Shown: positions 17,371-27,010, counted from the stretch's first letter. The stretch is DNA of 64,000 bases from Acidisoma sp965199065 (GCF_965199065.1 NZ_CBDAQN010000001.1:1-64000); one strand, 5' to 3'. A program made the numbers and translations. The notes: generated by a model from the sequence alone, not told the origin.

Positions 17371-17820
17371 ATGAACGATGCCAAGAGCGCGCTCGGCCAG
17401 AAGCTGTTGGCCATCAAGAAGCGGGAAGGTCTGACCTGGGCCGGGATCGCCCAGACACTTGGCCATGCGCCGGTCTGGACCTGCGCCGCCTGCCTTGGCC
17501 AGATGTCCATGACCGCGGAGACGGCCGAGAAAGCCGCGGCAATTTTCGGGCTTGATGAAGCCGAGACGGCCATCCTGCAGGACATTCCCTATCGCGGGTC
17601 GCTGCCGACGGCCGTGCCGACCGACCCTGTGATCTACCGCTTCTACGAGCTGGTCCAGGTCTACGGCACCACATGGAAGGAAATGATCCACGAGGAGTTC
17701 GGCGACGGGATCATGAGCGCCATCGATTTCGACATGACGCTGGAGCGCGAGCCGGATCAGAAGGGCGACCGGGTGAAGATGACGCTGAGCGGCAAGTTTC
17801 TCCCCTACAAACGTTATTGA
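17371..17820 (+). CDS. cynS: Cyanate hydratase (cyanase)
   Basis: A 149-residue protein of standard cyanase length. The N-terminal helix-turn-helix-like domain carries KKREGLTWAGIAQTLG and the dimer interface motif VWTCAACLGQMSMTAE. The C-terminal catalytic domain contains VIYRFYELVQVYGTTWKEM and HEEFGDGIMSAIDFDM, where the active-site Arg, Glu and Ser residues of cyanase are expected. The enzyme converts cyanate and bicarbonate to carbamate and CO2, releasing ammonia. The carbonic anhydrase gene upstream supports a cyanate-detoxification role. No LysR-type CynR gene is next to it. Confidence 0.95.
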   Translation: MNDAKSALGQKLLAIKKREGLTWAGIAQTLGHAPVWTCAACLGQMSMTAETAEKAAAIFGLDEAETAILQDIPYRGSLPTAVPTDPVIYRFYELVQVYGTTWKEMIHEEFGDGIMSAIDFDMTLEREPDQKGDRVKMTLSGKFLPYKRY

Positions 17821-17945
17821 GGCACCGGCAGACTAACGTGACGGCAATTTGCCGGTAAGCGGCGCTAAATCAATTGACGCACATGTGTTGGTTACTTGAC
17901 CGGAATTGATGTTATGTTTCGAGTTTCAAAGAGGGGTCGTCCTTG

Positions 17946-20219
17946 ATGAACAGGGGGACAGGCGGATCGCCCGGAGCGGTGCGCACGCCGCCCGTGGGGC
18001 CGCACAGCTTGCTCGGCATCAAGAAGGGACCGCGCGATCATCGTCGTGAAGCGGATGACGAGGCTCTTCTGCGGGCGTTGATCGATCAGGTTCCGGATCT
18101 GCTCTTCGTCAAGGATCCGGAAAGCCGCTTCGTTCTTGCCAACGATGCAACCGCGCGTGATGTCGGCGAGGCGTCGCCTGAGGCGCTCATCGGCAAGACC
18201 GATCTCGACTTCTACGAGGAGTCGGTGGCGAGGAAGTATCTGAGGCAGGAGCATGAGATCATGTTCGGTGCCCTCTCCTTTGTCGATGTCGAGGAACGCA
18301 GCTGGGACAGGTCGGCTGGTGAAAAATGGCACTCTGCGACGAAGCTCCCGTTGCGCAACGCCGCGGGGGAGGTGATCGGCCTCGTCGGATGTTGCCGTGA
18401 CATCACCCACCGCAAGCGGGAGGAGCGGTTGCACGAAGGTGAGGCCGCAATACTCGAGCGCATCGCAGGAAGCGCGGACCTTGCCGATGTGCTGGACACG
18501 CTTCTGCGATTGGTCGAGGCCGAGTGCCCTGGTATCAAAGCCACCATACTTCTACTCGACGAGCCGGGCGGACGCCTGCATTCCTGCTCCGCCCCCAGCC
18601 TTCCGCAAGCCTGGATAGATGCGGTGGAAGGCGCCGCCGTGGGCGAAGGCGTTGGTTCCTGCGGCACCGCGGTCGCTCGCCGCCAGGCAGTGATCGTCAG
18701 CGATGTCGAGACGGATCCGCTATGGCTGGATTATCGCGATTTCATCCGTCCCTTCGGGCTGAAGGCCTGCTGGTCCTGGCCGATCATTAACACCGAGGGG
18801 ACGATCCTCGGCACAACCGCGATGTATTGCGCTACGTCGCGCGACCCCAGCGCGTTGGAGCGTCGGCTCGCCGCCTTTGCCACCCATATCTCGGGCATTG
18901 CGATCCAGCGCAAGCAGGCTGAGGACCGCATCCGCTTCCTCGCCCAGAACGATGCACTGACGGGCCTGCCCAACCGCGCCCGGCTCGAGCCCATCATCAA
19001 CCACGCTCTGCGCAACGCCGCTCAGGTCGGCACCGAAGTTGCCGTGGTGTTCATCGACATCGACAGCTTCAAGCACGTCAACGACGGCCTGGGGCATCGT
19101 GCGGGCGACGGCGTGCTGCAGGTGATAGCGAGCCGCTTGCTTTCGATCCTCGATGCGCGTGAAGCCGCAGCCCGCTTCAGCGGCGACGAGTTCGTCGTTC
19201 TGCTGCGGGACGCCGGGCTCGAATCCGGTGTCACGTCAAAGCGGATCGCGGGGTTGCAGGCAGCGGTCGGCGCGCCCATCGTGATTGACGGTCGCACGTT
19301 CCATCTGACGACCAGCATGGGCGTGGCGCACTATCCGCGGGATGGTTCCACCGCTGAAGGACTGATCGCCAACGCCGACGCCGCTCTGTTCCGGGCAAAG
19401 GAATTTGGCCGCGACAACGTCCAGCTCTTTACCAGCGAAATGAAGCTGGGCTCGGAGGGGAGGCTGTTCCGGCAGGAGGAGATGCGGCGGGGGCTCCGGG
19501 AGCATGAGTTCCTGCTGCACTTCCAGCCGCAGGTATCGCTGAAGACCGGGCAGGTCGAAGGGGTCGAGGCGTTGGTGCGCTGGCACCATCCGACGCTCGG
19601 GCTTCTCGCCCCCGGAGATTTCGTTCCTCTGGCTGAGCAGACGGGTCTCATCGTGAAACTGGGCGACTGGGTCTTGCGCAACGCCTGCCGGCAGGCGCGC
19701 GCGTGGCAGCGGGCCGGCCTGCGGCCGATGACAGTCGGCGTCAACGTGTCGGCCAGGCAGTTCCGGGAGCGCGACTGGATCGGCCAGGTAGCGGCGGCGC
19801 TTGCGGAGAGCGAGCTTGAACCCCGCTGGCTGGAACTGGAACTGACCGAGAGCGTGATCATGCAGGATCCACGTACGGCGGTCGCGACGATGCAGGCGCT
19901 GCGCGATCTCGGCGTTCAACTTGCGATCGACGATTTCGGCACCGGGTATTCCAACCTCAGCAGCCTGAACACCTTCCCGATCAGCCGCCTCAAGATTGAC
20001 CAGTCCTTCGTGCAGGGCCTGCCCACCGCCCGCGGCGACAGCGCAATTACGGGAGCGGTGGTGTCGCTCGGGCACCAGCTCGGCTTGTCGGTGATCGCGG
20101 AGGGCGTGGAGACCACAACACAGATGGACGTTCTACGCAGCATGGGGTGCGACGCCGTTCAGGGTTATCTTGTCGGACGACCGATGCCCGCATCCTCGCT
20201 CGAAGCGATCCTTCTATGA
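17946..20219 (+). CDS. PAS-GAF-GGDEF-EAL cyclic-di-GMP signalling protein
   Basis: A protein of about 757 residues. A PAS domain comes first (LIDQVPDLLFVKDPESRFVL to CCRDITHRK), then a GAF domain (GVGSCGTAVARRQAVIVSDV), then GGDEF and EAL domains. The GGDEF signature reads SGDEF in ARFSGDEFVVLL, which can still support cyclase activity; no RxxD inhibitory site is visible just upstream. The EAL domain has EALVRW, NVSARQF, ELTESVI, DDFGTGYSN, LKIDQSF and EGVET, so phosphodiesterase residues look complete. No transmembrane segment is apparent, suggesting a cytosolic sensor. ATG at 17946 follows a TTG one codon earlier. Confidence 0.92.
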   Translation: MNRGTGGSPGAVRTPPVGPHSLLGIKKGPRDHRREADDEALLRALIDQVPDLLFVKDPESRFVLANDATARDVGEASPEALIGKTDLDFYEESVARKYLRQEHEIMFGALSFVDVEERSWDRSAGEKWHSATKLPLRNAAGEVIGLVGCCRDITHRKREERLHEGEAAILERIAGSADLADVLDTLLRLVEAECPGIKATILLLDEPGGRLHSCSAPSLPQAWIDAVEGAAVGEGVGSCGTAVARRQAVIVSDVETDPLWLDYRDFIRPFGLKACWSWPIINTEGTILGTTAMYCATSRDPSALERRLAAFATHISGIAIQRKQAEDRIRFLAQNDALTGLPNRARLEPIINHALRNAAQVGTEVAVVFIDIDSFKHVNDGLGHRAGDGVLQVIASRLLSILDAREAAARFSGDEFVVLLRDAGLESGVTSKRIAGLQAAVGAPIVIDGRTFHLTTSMGVAHYPRDGSTAEGLIANADAALFRAKEFGRDNVQLFTSEMKLGSEGRLFRQEEMRRGLREHEFLLHFQPQVSLKTGQVEGVEALVRWHHPTLGLLAPGDFVPLAEQTGLIVKLGDWVLRNACRQARAWQRAGLRPMTVGVNVSARQFRERDWIGQVAAALAESELEPRWLELELTESVIMQDPRTAVATMQALRDLGVQLAIDDFGTGYSNLSSLNTFPISRLKIDQSFVQGLPTARGDSAITGAVVSLGHQLGLSVIAEGVETTTQMDVLRSMGCDAVQGYLVGRPMPASSLEAILL

Positions 20220-20231
20220 TCCGCTAAAGCG

Positions 20232-21362
20232 TCATCCTGCCATCGCCTGATCGAACAGCACGGCGTAATCATCCCGCGTCATCGGCTGCGGGTTGGTGGC
20301 GGAGGAATGATCGAGCACCGCGCCCTCGATCATGCGGGGCAGGCAGTCGGCCGGTACGCCCATTGCGGTCAGGCTTGCCGGCAGGCCGAGACGCCGGTTG
20401 AAATCCTCGACGAAGGCCGCCAGGTCGGCATCCCTTCCGAGACCTATGGCGGCGCGCAGGCGGACGTATTTGGCCCCGGCCGCGTCCGCGTTCATGCGGA
20501 GCACAGCGGGCATGATGACGGCGTTGAGCGTGCCGTGGTGCAGACGCGGCGTTTCCAGGCCGCCCAACGGATGCGACATCGCGTGGACCGCGCCGAGCCC
20601 CTTCTGGAAACACATCCCGCCTTGCAATGCCGCCATCATCATCTCGGACCGCGCCTCGAGGTTGCCGCCATCGGCGAACGCCTGCGGCAGCCACCGCACG
20701 GCACGGGCCAGACCGTCCAGCGCGATGGCGTCGGCCGGCGGATTGAAGCGCGGGCTCAGGAAGGTTTCGATGCAATGGCTGATCGCGTCCATGCCTGTGG
20801 CCGCGGTCAGCAGCGGCGGCAGACCCAGCGTCAGCTCGGGGTCGCAGATGGCGAGGTTGGGGATGAGGTGCGGCGAGATGAAGCCGAGCTTGCGGCCGTC
20901 GCCCAGGGTGATGAGGGCGGCGCGGCCCACTTCGCTGCCGGTGCCGGCTGTGGTCGGGATCGCGATGACCGGCGGCATGGCGGCTGTGATCCGCGGCAGG
21001 CCGCCCAGGATCGCCGCATACTGCGCCAGCGGCTCGGGATGGCTGACGATGAGCGCCACGGCCTTGGCCAGATCGATCGAGGAGCCGCCGCCGACGGCCA
21101 CGATGCTGTCGCAGCCGCCGTCGCGGTAAACGGCGGCCGCTTGCCGCATGGCGGCCTCGGTCGGATTGCCTGGAGTTTCGTCGAAAATGGGGCTCCGGCT
21201 GGGAAGCATCGCACTGACGCGCCCAGCGAGGCCGGCCGCGACGACGCCCCGGTCGGTCAGGATCAGCGGCGCGCCCGCGCCAAGCATCCCCAACTCGGCC
21301 GGGAGGCAGGAGAGCGCGCCCGCACCGAACTGGATCCGCGTGAGGTAGGTGATCAAGTCCAT
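20232..21362 (-). CDS. Iron-containing alcohol dehydrogenase
   Basis: A 376-residue group III alcohol dehydrogenase. The NAD-binding loop is in VAVGGGSSIDLAKAVAL. The metal ligands are visible as aspartate and histidine in TGMDAISHCIET and as histidines in GAVHAMSHPLGG and LHHGTLNA. The family oxidises or reduces alcohols, glycerol or maleylacetate. The motif MSHPLGG with HHG is typical of the general alcohol dehydrogenase branch. The stop is 13 bases past the stop of the convergent GGDEF-EAL gene. Cofactor metal and substrate are not fixed by sequence. Confidence 0.9.
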   Translation of the reverse strand: MDLITYLTRIQFGAGALSCLPAELGMLGAGAPLILTDRGVVAAGLAGRVSAMLPSRSPIFDETPGNPTEAAMRQAAAVYRDGGCDSIVAVGGGSSIDLAKAVALIVSHPEPLAQYAAILGGLPRITAAMPPVIAIPTTAGTGSEVGRAALITLGDGRKLGFISPHLIPNLAICDPELTLGLPPLLTAATGMDAISHCIETFLSPRFNPPADAIALDGLARAVRWLPQAFADGGNLEARSEMMMAALQGGMCFQKGLGAVHAMSHPLGGLETPRLHHGTLNAVIMPAVLRMNADAAGAKYVRLRAAIGLGRDADLAAFVEDFNRRLGLPASLTAMGVPADCLPRMIEGAVLDHSSATNPQPMTRDDYAVLFDQAMAG

Positions 21363-21420
21363 GTCTCGTTTTCCTTCCTGTGACGCTCTCCGGCGTCGTC
21401 CTGCCTCAATGGCCCGCGTG

Positions 21421-22968
21421 TCAGTGGCCTACGGCCGGCGCTTCGCTGACCGGTGCCGTTCGCAGCGCGATATCCCGGAGGCGCACGGCAACAAGCACGG
21501 CCACCACTAGAACAAGGGCACTGACGAGAAAGGCAAGGCTGAAACCGGAGACAAGACCGCCCACCGCCGCGTGTCGCGCATTCGCCGGCATGCCCATGAA
21601 TGCCGCCGCACCTTGGCTAAGCGAACCCAGATTGACCATGCGGTGAATTCCGGCAGCGCGCAGCGCGTGATGGAAGCGGAGCGTCAGCAGCGATCCCGCC
21701 ATCGTGCTTCCGAAGGCACCGCCCATGGAGCGCAGCAGCAGCACGGCGCCGGTCGCCGAGCCGATGTCGCGTCCCTCGACCGCATTCTGCACGACGACGA
21801 TGGAGGTCGGCATGCAGAGGCCGATGCCCGTCCCGAGCACGACGCTCTCGATCATGATCAGCCATGCGGGCGTCGCCACTTCGGTCGTCGCGAGAAGCAG
21901 AAACCCCACGGCGGAGGCGACGAGTCCCGAGAGGATGATGGGCTTCGCGCGCCCGAACCGCCGGGTCAGGTAGCCGGCGGAATAGGCGCCGACAGTGCTC
22001 GAGACAAGGAATGGCATGACCAGCAGTCCGGATGCCTCGGCGCCGAAGCCGTGCAGCAGCTGGAAGTCGAGCGGCAGCAGGAAGGTTGCGATGAAGAGCC
22101 CGAAGGACGCGAAGAAGGCGACGGCCACTCCGCGCAGAAAGATGTCGTTGGTGAACAGCCGGGGCGGCAGCAGAGGGTCGGCGACGCGCCGTTCCTGCAT
22201 CGCCAGCGCCAGGAGGAGGCAAAGGCCAAGCAGTCCGAGCACGAGGACCGGGGCGGAGAGCCATGGATAGGTGGTGCCGCCCCAGCTGAGCATGAGCAGC
22301 AGGGCGCTGATGCCGAAGGTCAGCAAGACGGCGCCGACGCCGTCGATCCGGCTGCGGCGCGGCACGACCACGATGAGACGGAGCGCCCGGTCACAGAGGA
22401 AAATGGCGAGCAGTCCGAGCGGCACGTTGAACCAGAACACCCAGCGCCAGCTGAGATCGTCGGTGACGTAGCCGCCGATGACGGGTCCGGCGATGGAGGC
22501 GACGGCCCAGGTGCCGGCAAGGTAGCCCTGGTAGCGTCCGCGCTCTCTTGGAGAGACCACATCCGCGATCGAGGCCTGGGCCATGGCGAACAGGCCGCCG
22601 CCGCCGATGCCTTGCAGGCCGCGGAAGAGGATGAGCTGCGGGAGCGAATGGGCGAGGGCGCAGAGGATGGAGGCCGCGATAAAGATCGCGATGGCCGGCG
22701 TCATCAGGGCGCGGCGGCCATAGGTATCGGAGAGTTTGCCGAAGATCGGGGTCGCTGCCGTAGAGGTGAGCAGGTAGGCCGTCACGATCCAGGCGAGATG
22801 CTCGTAACTGTGAAGGTCGCGTGCGATGGCCGGGACAGCGGGGATGACGACGGTCTGATCCAGCGCCGCGAGCAGCATGCACAGGATGATCCCGGTGATG
22901 ACGCGCAGGATCTGCGGATGGCTGTATTGGGTTGGAGGGTTCCGCGTAGCCTCGTGATGCGCATCCAT
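21421..22968 (-). CDS. MFS transporter, DHA2 family (14-helix drug:proton antiporter)
   Basis: A 515-residue membrane protein with 14 predicted helices. It shows the DHA2 hallmarks: LAALDQTVVIPAVPAIARDL in helix 1 (motif D1-like), FGKLSDTYGRRALM as motif A, and PVIGGYVTDDLSWRWVFWFNVP as motif C. This subgroup includes EmrB/QacA-like multidrug exporters. It stands alone, with an iron alcohol dehydrogenase downstream on the same strand. No regulator lies next to it. The substrate is unknown. Confidence 0.9.
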   Translation of the reverse strand: MDAHHEATRNPPTQYSHPQILRVITGIILCMLLAALDQTVVIPAVPAIARDLHSYEHLAWIVTAYLLTSTAATPIFGKLSDTYGRRALMTPAIAIFIAASILCALAHSLPQLILFRGLQGIGGGGLFAMAQASIADVVSPRERGRYQGYLAGTWAVASIAGPVIGGYVTDDLSWRWVFWFNVPLGLLAIFLCDRALRLIVVVPRRSRIDGVGAVLLTFGISALLLMLSWGGTTYPWLSAPVLVLGLLGLCLLLALAMQERRVADPLLPPRLFTNDIFLRGVAVAFFASFGLFIATFLLPLDFQLLHGFGAEASGLLVMPFLVSSTVGAYSAGYLTRRFGRAKPIILSGLVASAVGFLLLATTEVATPAWLIMIESVVLGTGIGLCMPTSIVVVQNAVEGRDIGSATGAVLLLRSMGGAFGSTMAGSLLTLRFHHALRAAGIHRMVNLGSLSQGAAAFMGMPANARHAAVGGLVSGFSLAFLVSALVLVVAVLVAVRLRDIALRTAPVSEAPAVGH

Positions 22969-23089
22969 GGCGTGATGCTACGCGTTCGGGGCAAGCCGGT
23001 CAGCCCTTCGCGGCGATGGTCGAGCTTGATGGAGATCTGAGGCTTCTCTGCAGGTCGAGACCTGTGGCAAGCTGCAGCGTGGTGTTTTG

Positions 23090-23275
23090 CCCGGAACATC
23101 TGGCCGCCGCGATTCTCGGACGCTCGAGGTGGAGATCCTCAAGGAAGCCATCGACGCCAGTCGCTCAAAGAAGCGACCTCGCTGTCGAGCTCGCAGCCGC
23201 GGGACAGTTCCAGATGGAAGCCATGACCGACACTCTCGGCGTCGCCGTTCCAACGTTGCTGAGCAGGGATAGCCG
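23090..23275 (+). pseudogene. Remnant of an IS3-family transposase (orfA end/orfB start)
   Basis: Short transposase-like peptides occur in different frames: EVEILKEAIDASRSKKR in one, and ELAAAGQFQMEAMTDTLGV in another a few bases later. Both are familiar IS3-family motifs at the orfA/orfB junction. No full catalytic domain or terminal repeat is left. The rest of the 480-base gap between the MFS and TDT genes shows no gene. Confidence 0.5.
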
Positions 23276-23447
23276 AGGTAATTGCGCTGTTGGATTCGAG
23301 CATGTCGATCGGCTTCGTGGCGCCAGCTTTACAATTGCCCTCGCTACGCAAAATCATCTGATGAAGTGATTAAACCAATCGAAAATATCCGGTTTTTTGT
23401 ACATCAAATCGAAGCGTATATCCGGTCCAGCCAATAAGGGCCGTGTC

Positions 23448-24626
23448 ATGCATTTTCACCTAAGTCAGCCTTTCTCCCACCATGATCATCCGCGAGAGAT
23501 CGTTCGGCAATTCACGCCAAACTGGTTTACCGTGACCATGGGCACAGGCGTTCTTGCCCTCGCGCTTAACCAGGTTCCCGTCAACTTGCCGATCCTGCAT
23601 CGTCTCGGAACGGCTCTCTGGGAGGCGAACATCGGATTGTTCATATGTTGTTCGATACTGTACGCCGCACGCTGGGTATTTTTCACCCGCGATGCCATCC
23701 CGATTTTCCGCCATCCGGTTATGCCAATGTTCCTTGGTGCCATTCCGATGGGCCTGGCTACTATCATCAACGGCTTCCTGGCCTTCGGCACTACGCGTAT
23801 TGGACACCTTGCGGTCAATTTTGCCGTGATGCTTTGGTGGGTCGACGCGTTGCTTGCTGTGGGCGTAGGGCTACTGGTGCCCTTCTTGATGTTTACAAAG
23901 CAAGATCACACAATTGAATCCATGACAGCTGTCTGGCTCTTGCCGATCGTGGCGGCGGAAGTCGCGGGCGCGAGCGCAGGGGGCCTGGCGGTCCATCTGG
24001 CAAGTCCCATCGCAGCTGCTCACATGTTGTTCTATGGATATATTTTGTGGGCGTTGTCCGTGCCGCTAGCGCTAAGCGTCTTGGTCGTACTCTTTCTACG
24101 CCTGGTTCTACACAAATTACCCAAGCGAGATATGGCCGTGTCCAGTTGGCTGGCCCTTGGACCGCTCGGGACGGGGGCTTTAGGTCTGTTGGTCCTGGGG
24201 CATAGCGCGCCTGGCATACTAGCCGCCGTTGGCATGTCGGAGATCGGTGCCGTTGCCGATGGCATCGGCGTCATTGGAGGTCTTGTGTTGTGGGGTTACG
24301 GCGCCTGGTGGCTGGTTATGGCCGTCGCGATTACAATGAGCTATCTTAAAGAAGGTCTGCCGTTTAACATGGGCTGGTGGGGCTTCACTTTTCCGCTCGG
24401 TGTCTACACGCTGGCGACGCTAAATCTCGGCGTTCAGACCGGAATAACCGTCTTTGATATCATTGGTGAAGCGCTGCTGGTGATCCTTTCCGGCCTTTGG
24501 ATTACAGTTGTACTTCGTACATTATCCAACGGGTATCACGGTCACCTGTTTGTCGCTCCCTGCATAGCCGCCAGAGAAACGCGAACGCGTGAGATCGGGC
24601 TGGATCCTTGGCTCGTAGATAAATGA
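23448..24626 (+). CDS. TDT-family transporter (tellurite/C4-dicarboxylate/sulfite exporter type)
   Basis: A 392-residue protein with about ten hydrophobic helices and the TDT signature near the start: REIVRQFTPNWFTVTMGTGV, followed by repeated FLGAIPMGLATI-like helices. TDT transporters include malate permeases, tellurite-resistance TehA and the sulfite exporter Ssu1. The start ATG has AAGGG at a good distance; an upstream TTG adds an unlikely extension. The following LysR gene overlaps by four bases, so they form an operon. The substrate is unknown. Confidence 0.85.
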   Translation: MHFHLSQPFSHHDHPREIVRQFTPNWFTVTMGTGVLALALNQVPVNLPILHRLGTALWEANIGLFICCSILYAARWVFFTRDAIPIFRHPVMPMFLGAIPMGLATIINGFLAFGTTRIGHLAVNFAVMLWWVDALLAVGVGLLVPFLMFTKQDHTIESMTAVWLLPIVAAEVAGASAGGLAVHLASPIAAAHMLFYGYILWALSVPLALSVLVVLFLRLVLHKLPKRDMAVSSWLALGPLGTGALGLLVLGHSAPGILAAVGMSEIGAVADGIGVIGGLVLWGYGAWWLVMAVAITMSYLKEGLPFNMGWWGFTFPLGVYTLATLNLGVQTGITVFDIIGEALLVILSGLWITVVLRTLSNGYHGHLFVAPCIAARETRTREIGLDPWLVDK

Positions 24627-25525
24627 CGTTTGAACAATTGCGAGTATTTGTGGCTGTAGCTGAGCGCGAACATATTACGCGTGCCAGCGAGTTTCTGAAC
24701 TTGACGCAGTCGGCGGTATCCTCTGCTATCGCTGCCCTTGAGAGCGACTTTGGATTGAAGTTCTTTAATCGGATTGGACGCGGGATTAGCTTGACCGAGG
24801 CAGGAAAAGTTTTCCTTGTCGAAGCCCACGCTATCCTAGCCCGTGCGGAGTCCACACGTAGCGCAATGGCGGAGTTTTCGGGTCTGACGCGCGGCCGGCT
24901 TGTCATCCAGGCCAGCCAGACAATTGCAAGCTATTTTTTGCCGGGGTATCTGGTATCGTTTCATATCAAGTACCCCGGCATCCAACTTGCAGTTTCCATC
25001 GGCAACACAGCGCAGGTCGTGAACGCGGTCATAAATGGGGACGCCGAACTGGGCTTTGTCGAAGGACCGGTGAACGAGCCTCGCCTTAGCGTTGAACCTG
25101 TCGGGACTGATCAAATGATCATCGTTGTGGCGCCCGATCATCCGTGGGGAATGAAATCGTCTTTAACCGCAAAAGATCTCGCCGAGGGCAATTGGGTATT
25201 GCGAGAAGATGGGTCAGGCACCCGCGCGGTGTTTACAGAAGCTATGGTCCGTTTCGGAGTTGATCCTGCGACGTTGCAGGTTCGAATCTCCCTGCCCTCA
25301 AATGAAGCAGTTTGCAGGGCAGTGGAACAGGGGGCAGGGGCGACAGCGCTTTCTGCTTTGGTCTGCTCGGAGAGCATCGCCGCAGGTCGACTTGTTCGGG
25401 TAAATGCCGACCTGCTACCGCGTGATTTATCGGCAGTGCAGCATATGGACCATTATCAGTCGCGCAGTGTTACAACCTTATTGAACATGATAAGAGCAGG
25501 AACAAGTCGGGAAAGAACGAAGTAG
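24623..25525 (+). CDS. LysR-family transcriptional regulator
   Basis: A 300-residue LysR-type regulator. The winged helix is MTFEQLRVFVAVAEREHITR with LNLTQSAVSSAIAALESDFG, and the substrate-binding domain follows (RGRLVIQASQTIASYFLPGY). The start lies within the stop of the TDT transporter gene (ATGA), which strongly suggests it regulates that transporter. The second half resembles CysB/selenium-associated LysR proteins, which fits a sulfur-oxyanion exporter, but this is inference. Confidence 0.9.
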   Translation: MTFEQLRVFVAVAEREHITRASEFLNLTQSAVSSAIAALESDFGLKFFNRIGRGISLTEAGKVFLVEAHAILARAESTRSAMAEFSGLTRGRLVIQASQTIASYFLPGYLVSFHIKYPGIQLAVSIGNTAQVVNAVINGDAELGFVEGPVNEPRLSVEPVGTDQMIIVVAPDHPWGMKSSLTAKDLAEGNWVLREDGSGTRAVFTEAMVRFGVDPATLQVRISLPSNEAVCRAVEQGAGATALSALVCSESIAAGRLVRVNADLLPRDLSAVQHMDHYQSRSVTTLLNMIRAGTSRERTK

Positions 25526-25700
25526 TATGGCTCGGGCGGCTGATCGAGCCATCGCTCGACGGCTTGGCGTCTCGACCACACGAGCGCATCGACAGCAGCC
25601 GAGGAATCGCAAGTGGCGAGACGGATGCTCAGCAAGCCTTGAGGACGAAGTTCTTTACGTGTTGGAGCTGCCCGCATAAGAATCTGTATGCAAGGCTTCT
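25526..25700. other. Short intergenic stretch
   Basis: Convergent gap between a LysR gene and an anti-sigma gene. Short frames cross it on both strands, but no recognisable family or terminator was found. Confidence 0.4.
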
Positions 25701-26486
25701 CTAGACCTTTTGCTCCATCTGCTGCCTGATCTGGTTCGCAAGCGGATGTAGCGTGTCGGCGGAGATTGCTCCGACAAGGCTGTAGCCGATTCCCTTTATA
25801 GCCCAAGCATAGCCATTGACGGCGCCGGCGCTGTGCTCAGTCATGCGCACGGTCTTATCAATGGTCATCGGGCGTACGAGCATCGCGAGACGCAGACCTT
25901 GTTCGTTGTCATACATGAGCAGCCCGGCCGGCCCGTGCGGCGTGGCCACCAGTCGGCCGCCCATGAAGCGATAGCCTGACCCACTGAGGTCGGGCACGGA
26001 AATGCTCCGCTTCAGCCGGCTGGAGATCCAGCCGACGAGCAGCGCCTTGTCGGCGGCCTTGTATTCCACCGGATGTGTCGGATCATTACTGTAAACATCA
26101 TAAGTGTAAGCGGCTTCCTGGGCGAGGCTGCCGATACCGCTCTGGATTAGAGGATCTGAGACTGGCCCGTGCATTGACCAACCGCCGGCGGCTCCCAGCG
26201 CCAGAAGAACCACAGCTGCCGCCGCCATACGCCAAGGTACGCTGCGCCGCGGACGGCGTTCATCCAAAAAATGCCGCAGGCTGAGTTCGGGCGGAACTGG
26301 CTCCTCGGCTACGCCGGCGAGGGCCGTTTGCATCGCGCTGCGCTGACGGGCATAGGCCTGTACCCGGGCCGCGCTCTCGTCATGGGACTGAAGATAGGCC
26401 TCAACCTCCGCGCGCCTCGCGGCGTTAAGGGCCCCGTCAACATAGGCGTGCAGGTCGTCTTCCAGGATAGGCCGGGTGGAATTCAC
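25701..26486 (-). CDS. Membrane anti-sigma factor for the adjacent ECF sigma factor
   Basis: A 261-residue protein. The N-terminus has the anti-sigma pattern LEDDLHAYVDGALNAARRAE without the usual zinc HxxxCxxC. A single membrane helix follows (MAAAAVVLLALGAAGGWSM), then a periplasmic domain with GYRFMGGRLVATPHGPAGL and YDNEQGLRLAMLVR. This layout is standard for alphaproteobacterial RsiW-like anti-sigma factors. Its ATG overlaps the stop of the ECF sigma gene. The periplasmic domain is the likely sensor; the signal is unknown. Confidence 0.85.
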   Translation of the reverse strand: MNSTRPILEDDLHAYVDGALNAARRAEVEAYLQSHDESAARVQAYARQRSAMQTALAGVAEEPVPPELSLRHFLDERRPRRSVPWRMAAAAVVLLALGAAGGWSMHGPVSDPLIQSGIGSLAQEAAYTYDVYSNDPTHPVEYKAADKALLVGWISSRLKRSISVPDLSGSGYRFMGGRLVATPHGPAGLLMYDNEQGLRLAMLVRPMTIDKTVRMTEHSAGAVNGYAWAIKGIGYSLVGAISADTLHPLANQIRQQMEQKV

Positions 26487-27010
26487 TTCACGCTCCGTAG
26501 GTGAGATCGCGATGTCATCGCGAGATGATCGTCCTGCATCATCCGTCTCAGCCTTTCCCGCGCTCGGGCCAGGCGAGACATCACGGTCCCGACCGGCACG
26601 TCCAGAACGCGTGCGGCATCAGCGTAACTCAGCTCCTCGACCGATACGAGCAGCAGGACGCTACGTTGATCCTCAGGCAGGCGATTTACGGCCGCCATGA
26701 TATCCGTCTGCCGGATGCCATCCTCTTGGGCGGCAGGCTCCGCCATCGCCGAGTCATCGGCATCGTCGAGCTGAATATGGTGGCCCCGTCGGCTTTTCTG
26801 CCGCAACCTATTGATGGCAAGGTTGTGGAGGATTGTGAACATCCAGGCCCGGGTATCCCCGTCATCCCGGCGCTGATTCCAGCGGCTGATCGTCCGCTCC
26901 AGACAGTCCTGTACAAGGTCATCCGCCGCGGCCGCATCGCGCACAAGCGCGCGGGCGTAGCGGCGGAGCGCGGGAATAAGCGGCTCGATAAGGCGCGCCA
27001 TGTCACTCAT
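26483..27010 (-). CDS. ECF RNA polymerase sigma factor
   Basis: A sigma factor of about 175 residues. Region 2 is visible as ALRRYARALVRDAAAADDLV with RAWMFTILHNLAINRLR, and region 4 as RLPEDQRSVLLLVSVEELSY plus VPVGTVMSRLARARERL. The ATG at 27010 is preferred to a TTG five codons earlier. The overlapping downstream gene encodes its membrane anti-sigma factor. The genes upstream and divergent (a small exported protein, DUF305, beta-propeller) may be its regulon, which is not shown by sequence. Confidence 0.92.
   Translation of the reverse strand: MSDMARLIEPLIPALRRYARALVRDAAAADDLVQDCLERTISRWNQRRDDGDTRAWMFTILHNLAINRLRQKSRRGHHIQLDDADDSAMAEPAAQEDGIRQTDIMAAVNRLPEDQRSVLLLVSVEELSYADAARVLDVPVGTVMSRLARARERLRRMMQDDHLAMTSRSHLRSVK

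Noticed and set aside
20307..21383. A 358-codon plus-strand frame
   Set aside because: It is the reverse shadow of the iron alcohol dehydrogenase gene.
21571..23040. A 489-codon plus-strand open frame rich in Glu, Gly and Arg
   Set aside because: It lies antisense to the MFS transporter gene and its composition is that of a reverse-strand shadow.
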